Source of the DNA: an uncultured Alphaproteobacteria bacterium
Lineage (GTDB): Bacteria > Pseudomonadota > Alphaproteobacteria > RF32 > CAG-239
DNA length: 64,000 nucleotides
NCBI GenBank assembly: GCA_934248075.1
Contig: CAKQKH010000004.1
Span: 30,286 to 94,285, forward strand
Direction: 5' to 3'
The notes below the pieces were generated by a model. The model was given only the letters and a program-made list of their open reading frames with translations. It did no database searches and was not told the DNA's origin. Made by a program: the position numbers and the translations under genes. The stretch's first letter is position 1. Each line of letters opens with the position of its first letter. Shown here in pieces: positions 27,287 through 35,913 of the stretch.

Positions 27287-28189
27287 CTACCACTGGCGGC
27301 CCAGCAGATAATCAGCCAATTCTTGGCTTCTTTTCTGCCCCTGCACGTCGAACATGTCGAAGTGCTCGCCGAGCAGGTCAGCCATCGCCGCCTTGCGTCT
27401 GACTATGCCGCATTCGAGCTCATGCTCTGTGCGGTAATCGAGCTCGCTTTCAGCGATCTCTCTAGCCTTGAACAGCGCGTCAATCGCCATGTTTTTATCC
27501 GCCGCATTAGCCACGAACTTGGCGATAGCCCAAGGCACCTGAGCGGCGTCTGCCAGCTCTTTGACCTTGAAATAGAAGGCTCTTTTTTCAGCCTTCTCAG
27601 CCGCTACGTCGATCTCAGCTACCGAGCGCAGCTTGTCGAATATAGTATGATCGAAATAGTCCACGCATCCTGCGTGAATCTCCGCCTCATACTCCTTCTT
27701 GCCGCACTGGAGGCGGTAGAAGAAATTCTGGCAGCCGGTTCCGCGCATTCTCGAGACGCTGCGGCTTGAGATCACTCGATCCCAGCGGCCGATGTTTCTC
27801 ATAATCTCCATCGTTATTTCTAACGAATGGATCATATGATCCTCGGCCCAGCGGCGCTCTTCGACAAGGCGCTGAGCTTCTTCTTCCTCGTGGAGGAAAA
27901 AGATCTTATCCTCTTCCGTTCCTTGCGGAAACAAGTAAGAAAACAAGAACTCAAGGAGCGCCTCCCCCGGTGTGCAAATCTCAGCACCGAGGAATTCCTC
28001 AGGCGCCTCGATTTTTTTCACGCTCGTATGATCGTACGAACGGCTCTGCAACCAAAGGATTTCTCCACTGGTGAGGACAACACGGTAGTCTCTACCGGTT
28101 GTCCACATTGTATAACTGTGACCGCCAAGACGGCTGTCATACTGGTTACCACTCATTACGCTGTTGATGTATGTTTTCCAATTCTTCAT
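27287..28189 (-). CDS. hypothetical protein (300 aa)
   Basis: A 300-residue soluble, mostly helical and acidic protein that I do not recognise. Residues 1-60 are beta-rich (GHSYTMWTTGRDYRVVLTSGEILWLQ); the remainder is charged helix, with a few cysteines. The ATG at 28189 has an AT-rich leader and no Shine-Dalgarno. It has its own terminator. Codon use differs from core genes nearby. It may be an acquired gene of the same class as the 26622 gene next to it. Confidence 0.65.
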   Translation of the reverse strand: MKNWKTYINSVMSGNQYDSRLGGHSYTMWTTGRDYRVVLTSGEILWLQSRSYDHTSVKKIEAPEEFLGAEICTPGEALLEFLFSYLFPQGTEEDKIFFLHEEEEAQRLVEERRWAEDHMIHSLEITMEIMRNIGRWDRVISSRSVSRMRGTGCQNFFYRLQCGKKEYEAEIHAGCVDYFDHTIFDKLRSVAEIDVAAEKAEKRAFYFKVKELADAAQVPWAIAKFVANAADKNMAIDALFKAREIAESELDYRTEHELECGIVRRKAAMADLLGEHFDMFDVQGQKRSQELADYLLGRQW

Positions 28190-28534
28190 ATGAAAAAATT
28201 GAATTTATGCCATCCACTAATACTGCAATATCTTATAAAACATCTTTCAAGTTAACTATCAGCAAAACCGGCCAATGCGCAAAGGCAAAGGGAACGACTA
28301 AACAGACTACATCTATCGATGCATCCGGACAAACAGCCTGTCCTTAATTAGTCGGAGCCGAACACCGAATTTTACCTCTAGTTATTAAATGATTTCAATT
28401 ATACAAAATATTTCCTGCAGCTTTCGCTTCTGGTTTTAAGTTAATTTAAAAATAATATTCTACAATATCTAATATACCATAGACAAAAGACCCATGCAAC
28501 CAAAATCTTCAATCCCCTGCCAACGGCCGAAAAT
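28190..28534. other. 345-base intergenic region, no gene seen
   Basis: Spacer between two minus-strand genes. It must hold the promoter of the 27287 gene. The AT content rises towards 28500. I see no coding sequence and no recognisable RNA gene. Confidence 0.5.
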
Positions 28535-28568
28535 CAAAAAAAATCGGAGTGCAATTTTGCCCTCCGAT
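28535..28568 (-). terminator. terminator of the zeta-like gene
   Basis: Hairpin with arms ATCGGAG and CTCCGAT. On the minus strand it is followed by a run of eight T. It lies 14 bases after the stop of the kinase gene. Confidence 0.8.
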
Positions 28569-28581
28569 GCTATTTGGTTAA

Positions 28582-29238
28582 TTAATCTTTTTTCAGAGAT
28601 CTTTGCTTATGTTGTAAAAGCGAGGCCATAATATTTGATATTTGTTTTCGGTTTGCGCCAATAAGTCTATCAATAGCTGTCTTGCTCCATTTGCTGTTTT
28701 TTGCATATTCATCATTTGTATAGACATTTCCATCTTGATCTTTTTGTATAAGTATTACAGGTTGTTCCCATGAATTGTTATATACCAAAGCCTCATCCGC
28801 AATCTCAAATTCTCTAGGCAAAAGAGCCAAAGAATTTTTGTATCTTTTTAGTATTTTATCTTCAGGAACATCATGTCCACCTTGTTTTACGCGATTTTTT
28901 ACTCTTGCAATATTTATTTCAGGATCTTGCGTGCATATAAAATACAATTTTACATGGTATCCGTTATCTTTAGCGGTTTGCATAAGCTCTGCTTTACTTA
29001 CATGTGAACCGACCGTTTCAAATGCAAAACTTTTGTGATTGCAGAGAGCACTAGCGCACCTATTCCAAGCCTCTTCTTGTGCCTGTTTATCCGTTATTTT
29101 AAGTTTTTGTTTAAGCTCATCAGCGTTAATATATTCATCAGGAAATCCAGATTGTGCTTTCATACCTTCAGTCAAAGTTGATTTCCCTGAGCCATTAGGA
29201 CCGATAAATATCCATAATTCAGGTTGGTTAGCGGACAT
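28582..29238 (-). CDS. zeta-toxin-family P-loop kinase
   Basis: About 218 residues from the ATG at 29238, which gives the family's usual start right before the P-loop GPNGSGKS at 13-20. Other zeta-type marks are INADEL, SFAFETVGS, the GYHVKLYFICT strand, DPEINIARVKNRVKQGGHDVPEDKI split over two helices, and a late YNNS. Zeta toxins phosphorylate UDP-N-acetylglucosamine and so block cell-wall synthesis; some relatives act on other small molecules. The start overlaps the end of the small upstream gene by 11 bases, the classic toxin-antitoxin layout. Monocistronic otherwise, with its own terminator. Confidence 0.85.
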   Translation of the reverse strand: MSANQPELWIFIGPNGSGKSTLTEGMKAQSGFPDEYINADELKQKLKITDKQAQEEAWNRCASALCNHKSFAFETVGSHVSKAELMQTAKDNGYHVKLYFICTQDPEINIARVKNRVKQGGHDVPEDKILKRYKNSLALLPREFEIADEALVYNNSWEQPVILIQKDQDGNVYTNDEYAKNSKWSKTAIDRLIGANRKQISNIMASLLQHKQRSLKKD

Positions 29239-29428
29239 CAATATGATCCTTGTATAATTTAAAATACAATTTTTTTCCGTCAGGGTATTTTTTATATAAT
29301 CCGCGGTCATCACCGTGAGTTGTAGGAAGGTTCTGTTGATGCTCTTTTTCGATTGCTTTTTCTACAGCTTCTACCGCAACTTTTTCCCATTTAGTAATGG
29401 GACGTTCACTCCATTTTCTTTTTTCCAT
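29228..29428 (-). CDS. probable antitoxin of the zeta-like kinase
   Basis: A 66-residue charged protein. Start at the ATG at 29428 with CGGAGTGG upstream (a GTG two codons earlier is possible). The first half is a helical Lys/Glu-rich segment (WEKVAVEAVEKAIEKEHQQ), the second half a short beta-rich end. It directly precedes and overlaps the kinase gene, so the antitoxin role is inferred from position and size, not from recognised homology; it does not look like the classic three-helix epsilon antitoxin. Confidence 0.65.
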   Translation of the reverse strand: MEKRKWSERPITKWEKVAVEAVEKAIEKEHQQNLPTTHGDDRGLYKKYPDGKKLYFKLYKDHIDVR

Positions 29429-29552
29429 AACCACTCCGTTTTAAGTGTTAATTTTGGCTAAAATATAACAATTTTAGCGAGTTACGTCAAGTGTTTTTTA
29501 CTCTGCCCCTCAACTTTGACGATAAACCGATGAACCCCTGCGCATCACGCAC

Positions 29553-29582
29553 AAAAAAAGCGCCTCAATGGCGCTTTTTTTA
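29553..29582. terminator. terminator downstream of tRNA-Glu
   Basis: Hairpin with arms AAAAAAGCGCC and GGCGCTTTTTT and loop TCAAT, able to work in both directions. It lies just past the 3' end of the minus-strand tRNA-Glu. Confidence 0.85.
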
Positions 29583-29583
29583 A

Positions 29584-29659
29584 TGGTGATCCCAACCAGA
29601 ATCGAACTGGTGTTCTCGCCGTGAGAGGGCGATGTCCTAGGCCGCTAGACGATGGGACC
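29584..29659 (-). tRNA. tRNA-Glu (anticodon CTC)
   Basis: Read on the minus strand, 76 nt form a full cloverleaf: acceptor GGTCCCA pairing with TGGGATC (one G-T pair), anticodon stem TCGCC/GGCGA with loop CTCTCAC (anticodon CTC, codon GAG), T-arm CCAG-TTCGATT-CTGG and encoded 3' CCA. Confidence 0.96.
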
Positions 29660-29730
29660 ATGTGCTTAAGACATCACCTTAATAATCTAAAAAAATCTAA
29701 CTTGCAAGAAGTTTTTTTGATTATTTGCGA

Positions 29731-31311
29731 TTAATTAAGACGATTCAGCATAGAAATCTTTTCAAATCCGTGCTGAGAAAGGATTTGATACGCCAAATAA
29801 GCGCCATAGCCGCTATTGTCATAAAGGGCTATATTTTGGTCTTTGGGCAGTCTGTCCAGATTCTGCCGCAGTTTCGCGAGCGGAAAGTTAATGGCATCCG
29901 GCAGATGCCCCAGCACAAAGTTTTGGGGCGAGCGAATATCCACCGGCACGATTTGTCCGTTTAATTCGTCCTCGCCAATCAGGCGCAACCTTTCTTGCAG
30001 GACTTCTTGCGCCATTGAGCCAAGGTTGTTCAACGCGTCTTTGGCGGTGGCATATGGCGGGGCGAATGCCACTTCCTCGTCAATCAAGTCGGTGATTTCC
30101 GCATTATGCTGCAATTGCACGCTTACGGCGTTGATCCGCTCGGCCACTCCGTTTTTGCCCGCCATCTGCAACCCCAGAATTTTGCCGTTTTCCGCAAACA
30201 GCAGTTTGAGAAATATTTTTTCCGCCTGCGGATAATAACCGGCATGACTTAGTTGTTGCAAATACAGCTTGTGATATCGGATACCGGCAAGTTGAAGCTT
30301 TTTCTCGGTGCAACCGGTGGCCGCCACCGTATAGTCAAACACTTTGGTAATGTTGGTGTTTATAACCTCGCCAAACCGGCTGTCAAGCCCGCCGATATGA
30401 TCAGCCGCCACTCGAGCCTGTTTACTGGCGGAGGCGGCGTTCGGCCAATGCTCCGGCATTTTGCTGATGTGATTAATCACCTCCACATTATCGCCGCAGG
30501 CATATATATCGGGATCGCTGGTCTGCATATGATGATTCACCTCAATTCCGCCACTATCGCCAATCTCCAATCCGGCCAAAATCGGCAATTTCACATTTGG
30601 TCTGGCACCGGTGGCGATAATCGCTATATCAAAACTGATTTTGCGGCTGTTGTCAAATTTGGCGGTTTGTTCCCTAAAGGCTGAGATTTGCCGTCCCAAA
30701 ATCAGGCGCACGCCGTGTCGCCTCAGTTCTTGCGCGGCTATTTGCGCCATATCCTCGTCAAGATGCGGCAAAATTTGTTGTCCTTTATCCGCGATTGTAA
30801 CTTTGGCTTTGAGGTTGGCAAAGGCTTCCGCGGCCTCAACTCCGATGTTGCCTCCGCCCACAATCAGTGCTTTGCCGGCATTAATTTCGGCGTAATAATC
30901 TCTTACGCGCTCCACATTCGCCAATGATTGAAGCGTAAAAATGTTTTCGCCCAAAATTCCCGTAATATCCGGCCGTCTTTGTTCTCTGCCGGTGGCGATA
31001 ATCAGCTTGTCATAGCTTTCAGGCGGGCGGTTTTGCAGCATTACCAGCTTTTGCGCCCGATTGATGCCGATAACCTCATGTTTCGTTCGCACCGTGATGC
31101 GAAAAATATCGCGCATTTGTTCCTCCGTGGCGCCGATCAAGTCCTCTTTGTTTTTAATCTGTCCCGACAACAGATAAGTCAGCCCGCAGCTGGCCACGGC
31201 AAATTCCGGGCTTTTTTCCAGCACCAAAATCTCCGCGTTTTCATTAATGCGCCGCAGTCTGGTAGCGGCTGCAATTCCGGCGTTGCCCCCTCCGATAATA
31301 ACCACTTTCAT
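29731..31311 (-). CDS. CoA-disulfide-reductase-like flavoprotein with degenerate rhodanese domain
   Basis: A 526-residue flavoprotein. The start at 31311 has GGGAGG upstream and gives MKVVIIGGGNAG at once. FAD-binding GGGNAG is at 7-12, the redox Cys42 is in VASCGLTYLLSG, NAD-binding GGGNIGVEAAE is in the middle, and the second FAD segment is DIYACGDNVEV. The last ~85 residues are a rhodanese domain (GHLPDAINFPLAKLR), as in CoADR-RHD enzymes that reduce CoA disulfide, persulfide or polysulfide. At the position of the usual rhodanese Cys (YCxxGxRGY) it has Asp (YDNSGYGAY), so the sulfur-transfer site is lost. It could still be a CoA-disulfide or NADH oxidase type enzyme. Monocistronic. Confidence 0.88.
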   Translation of the reverse strand: MKVVIIGGGNAGIAAATRLRRINENAEILVLEKSPEFAVASCGLTYLLSGQIKNKEDLIGATEEQMRDIFRITVRTKHEVIGINRAQKLVMLQNRPPESYDKLIIATGREQRRPDITGILGENIFTLQSLANVERVRDYYAEINAGKALIVGGGNIGVEAAEAFANLKAKVTIADKGQQILPHLDEDMAQIAAQELRRHGVRLILGRQISAFREQTAKFDNSRKISFDIAIIATGARPNVKLPILAGLEIGDSGGIEVNHHMQTSDPDIYACGDNVEVINHISKMPEHWPNAASASKQARVAADHIGGLDSRFGEVINTNITKVFDYTVAATGCTEKKLQLAGIRYHKLYLQQLSHAGYYPQAEKIFLKLLFAENGKILGLQMAGKNGVAERINAVSVQLQHNAEITDLIDEEVAFAPPYATAKDALNNLGSMAQEVLQERLRLIGEDELNGQIVPVDIRSPQNFVLGHLPDAINFPLAKLRQNLDRLPKDQNIALYDNSGYGAYLAYQILSQHGFEKISMLNRLN

Positions 31312-31465
31312 TGCCCTCAACACCTCCCTGACACTAAAATATAGCCGTAATTGCAAAATTTAAGGGCGTGGCGCTGAATAAATGCTGTTTTTTTTGCTTG
31401 ACTCTTGTGCGTAAAGCTAATATAAAAACCTCAGATTTTTCAATTATGACAACGAAAAATTCAAC

Positions 31466-31510
31466 TACTCCGAGGAGTACCGCCAGTCAGCGAGGGTTCG
31501 CACACTGGCG
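31466..31510 (+). promoter_or_regulatory. tandem hairpins in the ffh leader
   Basis: Two neighbouring inverted repeats lie 30-75 bases before ffh: TACTC-CGAG-GAGTA (31466-31479) and a longer one with arms CGCCAGT and ACTGGCG and inner arms GCGA/TCGC (31481-31510). No T-run follows, so they are not a normal terminator. They may structure the 5' leader; the function is unknown. Confidence 0.45.
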
Positions 31511-31539
31511 CGTTAGAGGTTTAAATTTTGGGATTGACG

Positions 31540-32922
31540 ATGTTCGAAGCTTTGACGGACAAATTGACGGCGGTTTTTAATAAGATCACTTCACGCGGGG
31601 TGCTGAGTGAAGATGACATTAATGCCACCATGCGCGAGATTCGCATTGCTTTGCTGGAGGCAGACGTCGCTTTGCCGGTGGTCAAGGAGTTCATAGCCCA
31701 CGTCAAGGAGCAGGCTCTGGGCGAGAAAGTTGTTCGTTCAATTCAACCGGGGCAGATGGTGGTCAAAATAGTCCATGATGAGCTGCTCAAACTGCTGGGT
31801 GAGGGTGACACTTCGCTTAATTTTCAGGCGGTTCCGCCGGTTTCAATCCTGATGCTCGGTCTTCAGGGTTCGGGCAAAACCACAACCTCGGCCAAGCTGG
31901 CCAAGCGTTTGGCCAAACAGGGCAAAAAGGTGCTTTTGGTATCCTTAGACATCTATCGTCCGGCGGCGCAGGAGCAACTGGCGCAACTGGCCGAGCAGAT
32001 TGGCGGCCACTCTCTGCCGATTATCAAGGCTGAAAAGCCGGCAGACACCACGCGCCGCGCGCTTGATACCGCCAAAAAAGGTGGTTATGATGTGATTATT
32101 TTGGACTCCGCCGGCCGTTTGCATATTGACCAACAGCTGATGGATGAAGTGGTTGAGGTCAAAAAGATTGCTCAACCGACCGAGGTTTTGTTGGTGGCAG
32201 ACGCCATGATTGGTCAAGATGCCTGCAATGTTGCCAAAGAGTTCAAGGAGCAAGTTGGCGTTACCGGTCTGGTTCTGACCCGCATTGACGGATCTTCCCG
32301 CGCCGGCGCGGCGTTGTCGATGAAAATGGTTGCCGGCGTGCCAATCAAATTTTTAGGCACCGGTGAAAAGTTAGACGAGTTTGAAGAGTTTCACGCTGAC
32401 CGTTTGGCCGGCCGCATTTTGGGTCAGGGCGATGTTGTTTCTCTGGTGGAAAAAGCCATTGAAAACGTTGATAAAGCCGAGACCGAAAAGCTTGCCGCTC
32501 AGATGATGAAAGGCCGTTTTGACCTCAATATGATGTTATCGCAGTTGAAACAGGTTCAAAAATTGGGTTCGCTGGGTGGTATAATCGGTATGATTCCCGG
32601 CTTATCCAAATTTAAAAATCAGATTGAAGCTGCCGGAGTTGGCGACAATTTGATTAAGAAGCAAGAGGCGATTATTCTCTCCATGACCAAAGCGGAGAGG
32701 AGCAATCCCGATATTATCAAAGCATCTCGCAAAAAAAGAATTGCGGCAGGCTCCGGAGTTGAAGTTCATGAGGTTAACAAGCTGCTCAAATCCTATGAGC
32801 AGATGTCAACCATGATGAAAAGAATGGGTCGCATGGGCGGAATGCCTTCTGCGGCCATGTTAAAAAACTCTCCGTTTGGCAATATGCTTGGCGGAGGAAT
32901 GGGAAAATTCCCGTTTAAGTAA
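31540..32922 (+). CDS. ffh: signal recognition particle protein Ffh
   Basis: A 460-residue SRP54 homologue that binds signal peptides and 4.5S RNA and targets ribosomes to FtsY. N-domain helices come first, then the G domain with P-loop GLQGSGKT at 107-114, DSAGRLHID and TRIDGSSRAGAALS. The Met-rich M domain (RMGRMGGMPSAAMLKN) ends the protein. The ATG at 31540 is preferred over a codon four earlier because it starts with the usual MFEALTDKL. It heads the ffh-rpsP-rimM-trmD-rplS cluster. Confidence 0.97.
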   Translation: MFEALTDKLTAVFNKITSRGVLSEDDINATMREIRIALLEADVALPVVKEFIAHVKEQALGEKVVRSIQPGQMVVKIVHDELLKLLGEGDTSLNFQAVPPVSILMLGLQGSGKTTTSAKLAKRLAKQGKKVLLVSLDIYRPAAQEQLAQLAEQIGGHSLPIIKAEKPADTTRRALDTAKKGGYDVIILDSAGRLHIDQQLMDEVVEVKKIAQPTEVLLVADAMIGQDACNVAKEFKEQVGVTGLVLTRIDGSSRAGAALSMKMVAGVPIKFLGTGEKLDEFEEFHADRLAGRILGQGDVVSLVEKAIENVDKAETEKLAAQMMKGRFDLNMMLSQLKQVQKLGSLGGIIGMIPGLSKFKNQIEAAGVGDNLIKKQEAIILSMTKAERSNPDIIKASRKKRIAAGSGVEVHEVNKLLKSYEQMSTMMKRMGRMGGMPSAAMLKNSPFGNMLGGGMGKFPFK

Positions 32923-32942
32923 CAATATAGAAAGGAAAATAA

Positions 32943-33353
32943 ATGTCAGTACGTATCAGACTGTCCCGTGGTGGTTCTAAGAAACGTCCGTTTTACAAAG
33001 TTGTAGCCGCTGATCAGCGCTCTCCTCGTGATGGCCGTTTCATCGAAAGACTGGGTTCTTACAACCCGATGTTGCCCAAAGATCACGCTGAGAGATTCGT
33101 TATCAACGAAGAGCGTGTAAAATATTGGCTTTCTAACGGTGCCGAGCCGACCGAGAGACTGCAGAAAATGTTGTCTAACCTTGGTTTGGTTGCTGCTCCG
33201 GCCACTCGTGAACAGCCCAAAAAGTCTGCTCCTAAGGCCAAAGCCGTAGAGCGCATTAAGGAAAAAGAAGAGAAGGCTAAAGCCGCCGCTGAGGCTGCTG
33301 CCGCCGCCGCTGCCGAAGCTGCCGCTCCGGCTGAGGAAGCTTCTGCTGAATAA
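32943..33353 (+). CDS. rpsP: 30S ribosomal protein S16
   Basis: A 136-residue S16. The first ~80 residues are the standard protein ([20 protein letters not shown], then [14 protein letters not shown]). The rest is an Ala/Lys/Glu-rich tail of about 55 residues, longer than in E. coli but common in alphaproteobacteria. It has a GAAAGGAAA ribosome binding site and lies 20 bases after ffh. Confidence 0.98.
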   Translation: MSVRIRLSRGGSKKRPFYKVVAADQRSPRDGRFIERLGSYNPMLPKDHAERFVINEERVKYWLSNGAEPTERLQKMLSNLGLVAAPATREQPKKSAPKAKAVERIKEKEEKAKAAAEAAAAAAAEAAAPAEEASAE

Positions 33354-33394
33354 CAAATTTTTAGGTTACCTGCCGTCAAGAAAGGGTTCTTAAA

Positions 33395-33928
33395 ATGACC
33401 GCACCAACCAAAATCTGCTTAGGCGCCATTGTCGGGGTTCATGGTATCAGAGGTGAAGTTAAAGTCAAAAGCTTTACCGAAGACGAGAACCACCTCACAT
33501 CTTATGGCTCGCTTTCCAATCTGGAGGGTAGTCGCAAGTTTGAGCTTAAGATTGTCGGTCATTCCAAAGATTTGCTGCGGGTCAAGATAAAAGGGGTTGA
33601 TGATCGCAACACGGCTGAAACCCTCATCGGCACAGGGCTTTATGTTGAGCGTTCGCTCTTGCCTCAGTTGCCTGATGAAGAATATTATCACAGCGACCTT
33701 ATCGGACTGATGGCGCTCAATGCCAAAGGCGAGAAAGTTGGGGTGGTTAATGCTCTTTATAACTTTGGCGCCGGCGATATCATTGAGCTGAAGACGGTTG
33801 ATGGGCGGTTGGAGATGTTGCCTTTTACCATGGCATATGTTCCGACAGTCAACCTCAAAGACGGTTTTATTATTGTTGAGATGATGCAGTTTGCACCGGA
33901 AGAAGACGGAGATGACGTTGAGGGTTAA
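33395..33928 (+). CDS. rimM: 16S rRNA processing protein RimM
   Basis: A 177-residue RimM, which helps mature the 3' domain of the 30S subunit and binds S19. The N-terminal beta-barrel ([21 protein letters not shown]) and the PRC-barrel half ([22 protein letters not shown]) are both present. It sits between rpsP and trmD as usual. Its 3' end overlaps trmD by 17 bases. Confidence 0.97.
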   Translation: MTAPTKICLGAIVGVHGIRGEVKVKSFTEDENHLTSYGSLSNLEGSRKFELKIVGHSKDLLRVKIKGVDDRNTAETLIGTGLYVERSLLPQLPDEEYYHSDLIGLMALNAKGEKVGVVNALYNFGAGDIIELKTVDGRLEMLPFTMAYVPTVNLKDGFIIVEMMQFAPEEDGDDVEG

Positions 33929-34607
33929 GGTTTTAACCATATTTCCCGAGTTATTCCCCGGATTTTTGGGAACTTCTCTGACCGGCAAAGCCCTGGATGA
34001 GGGCAAATGGTCGTTGCAGGCGGTGAATATCCGCGACTATGCTTTTGACAAGCACGGTTCGGTAGATGACACGCCGGCCGGCGGCGGTGCCGGAATGGTT
34101 ATGCGGCCCGATGTTTTGGGCGCGGCGCTTGCGGCCAATTATTCAGGCGGCCGCCTGATAAATATGAGTCCGCGGGGCAAGCCCTTAACTCAGAAACTGG
34201 TGCATGAGCTGACCCAAGAAGATGATTTGACCATCATCTGTAGCCGTTTTGAGGGTATTGACGAGCGAGTGTTGGAGGCCTATGGGGCAGAAGACATCTC
34301 AATCGGCGACTATATTCTCACCGGCGGCGAGCAGGCGGCGCAAATTATGCTTGATGCGGTTGTGCGTTTGTTGCCCGGAGTTTTGGGCAATGATGAATCC
34401 GCCGCAGATGAGAGCTTTGAAAACGCTTTGCTGGAATATCCGCAATACACCAAACCCGCCGAATGGAATGGGCGTATGGTGCCGGAGGTTTTGCTCAGCG
34501 GGCATCATCAAAAAATCAAGGACTGGAGATTAGAGCAGTCCAAACAGGTAACCAAGGCCAGACGGCCTGATTTGTGGAAAAAATATCTTGATTCTGAAAA
34601 GAATTAG
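33912..34607 (+). CDS. trmD: tRNA (guanine-37-N1)-methyltransferase TrmD
   Basis: A 231-residue SPOUT-family methyltransferase that makes m1G37 to prevent frameshifting. The start [18 protein letters not shown] and the trefoil-knot S-adenosylmethionine-binding segment [15 protein letters not shown] are typical; the C-terminal domain has [14 protein letters not shown] place the start at the ATG at 33912 inside the end of rimM, preceded by GACGGAG; a codon 7 residues upstream is less likely. Confidence 0.97.
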   Translation: MTLRVKVLTIFPELFPGFLGTSLTGKALDEGKWSLQAVNIRDYAFDKHGSVDDTPAGGGAGMVMRPDVLGAALAANYSGGRLINMSPRGKPLTQKLVHELTQEDDLTIICSRFEGIDERVLEAYGAEDISIGDYILTGGEQAAQIMLDAVVRLLPGVLGNDESAADESFENALLEYPQYTKPAEWNGRMVPEVLLSGHHQKIKDWRLEQSKQVTKARRPDLWKKYLDSEKN

Positions 34608-34647
34608 GTGTAAAAGCTAACCAAATACTTACAAAAGGGTAAAAGTG

Positions 34648-35052
34648 ATGAACATTATTGAAAACATTGAAAAAGAGCAGATGAACAAGCTCCTCGAAGG
34701 CAAAAACCTTCCTGACTTCAAACCCGGTGATACTTTGAAGGTTCATACCAAAGTTAAAGAAGGTGACCGTGAGCGTATTCAGGTTTATGAGGGCGTTTGC
34801 ATCGCTCGCAAGAATGACGGTCTGAATTCTTCTTTCACCGTTCGCAAAATTTCTTTCGGTGAAGGCGTTGAGCGTGTATTCCCGCTGTATTCTCCGAATG
34901 TAGCCAAGATTGAAGTTGCCCGCATCGGTAAAATCCGTCGCGCCAAACTGTATTTCTTGCGCGCTTTGCGTGGTCGTTCTGCTCGTATTGCCGATGATTT
35001 GTCTGCCACTTCCAAGGCCAAAGAAGAAGTTTCTTCTGAAGAAAGCAAATAA
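34648..35052 (+). CDS. rplS: 50S ribosomal protein L19
   Basis: A 134-residue L19, at the 30S-50S interface. Typical segments are [22 protein letters not shown] split over two strands, [10 protein letters not shown] and [21 protein letters not shown]. The ATG at 34648 has AAAGGG upstream; a GTG one codon earlier is an alternative. It closes the ribosomal operon and is followed by a terminator. Confidence 0.97.
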   Translation: MNIIENIEKEQMNKLLEGKNLPDFKPGDTLKVHTKVKEGDRERIQVYEGVCIARKNDGLNSSFTVRKISFGEGVERVFPLYSPNVAKIEVARIGKIRRAKLYFLRALRGRSARIADDLSATSKAKEEVSSEESK

Positions 35053-35071
35053 GTTTCGGCTTAAGCAATCA

Positions 35072-35106
35072 AAAGCTCCGCTCAAATTAGGGCGGAGTTT
35101 TTTTTG
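35072..35106 (+). terminator. terminator after rplS
   Basis: Hairpin with arms CTCCGC and GCGGAG followed by eight or more T. It ends the ffh-rplS cluster. Confidence 0.85.
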
Positions 35107-35191
35107 AGTTTTTTGCGCTTTCACTTGACAATTTTTGTCTAAAGAGATATGCTGTTTATAGTTAAGATAATTAACCAAGGGAGTAATAATA

Positions 35192-35392
35192 ATGAGCATA
35201 ACTATGTACGGTTGCGGTAGTGCAATTGCCAAGTCGCCCAGAGTAATGGCTGATACTTTGCATCAGGGCAATATTGGGTGCAAGGACAGGGTTGCCAAAT
35301 CTCTGCGCCGTAAAAGAAATGCGCTGAAACAGCTGATAAACGGCAATATCCTGTCGCAAATGGCTGCTCTTCGGAAGGCAAAAACTTACTAG
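35192..35392 (+). CDS. small basic hypothetical protein (66 aa)
   Basis: A 66-residue, Lys/Arg-rich, helical protein (KDRVAKSLRRKRNALKQLI). A good ribosome binding site (AAGGGAG) precedes it. The N-terminus could also begin at an internal ATG. I do not recognise it; the basic helix might bind nucleic acid. It is followed 9 bases later by the 35402 gene and both may be one operon. Confidence 0.6.
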   Translation: MSITMYGCGSAIAKSPRVMADTLHQGNIGCKDRVAKSLRRKRNALKQLINGNILSQMAALRKAKTY

Positions 35393-35401
35393 AGGTTGGT
35401 C

Positions 35402-35752
35402 ATGACTGAGTATCAGCTAGAAAAAAAATATACCATTGCTGAGGGTGCGGCCGGTGAACTGTACTTCTTCATCAGTGCCAAACGCAACAATCCGTCTAAT
35501 CCGCAGATTATATATGACGGGCGTGATCATGCCATTTTTTTACGTACCCCTCAAGAAAAAATCATTCTGGATTATATCAATCCGCAAGTTCGCGACAAAC
35601 TGCGCAAGGCCAGTCAGGTGGTGGTGGTTGAAGCGATTATGGACAACATCAAAGACAGCTACTGCACTATCATGCATATGGTTGATAAGATACCTGTTGA
35701 TTGGAACAAAATCGGTCTTACAACCTGGGAAGAGGCCGCTCTGGCGCAATAA
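35402..35752 (+). CDS. hypothetical protein (116 aa)
   Basis: About 116 residues from the ATG at 35402, with AGAGGTTGGTC in front. Mixed alpha/beta soluble protein with a central strand-helix-strand (QVVVVEAIMDNIKDSYCTIMHM). No recognised family and no membrane segment. It is downstream of the 66-residue gene and probably co-transcribed. Confidence 0.6.
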   Translation: MTEYQLEKKYTIAEGAAGELYFFISAKRNNPSNPQIIYDGRDHAIFLRTPQEKIILDYINPQVRDKLRKASQVVVVEAIMDNIKDSYCTIMHMVDKIPVDWNKIGLTTWEEAALAQ

Positions 35753-35913
35753 TCGCTCCGATTCTCGCAAATATTTATAGCTTCTGTTCTTTTTTATAAG
35801 GCGGAAGTTTTTTTATTTTCAAATTTGAGCGTAAGCGGCATAAAATACTTGCCAACAATTCATAATTATGAAACACCTATATATAAGGTTTTAATTTTTA
35901 CGGACTAATTCTG

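Noticed and set aside
27287..28255. Open frames on the plus strand opposite the 300-residue gene
   Set aside because: The minus-strand frame is longer, uncut, has a plausible protein composition and its own terminator; the plus frames are fragmented.
28190..28534. Possible structured RNA in the long spacer
   Set aside because: A few short stems can be drawn, but there is no match to a known RNA and no terminator next to them.
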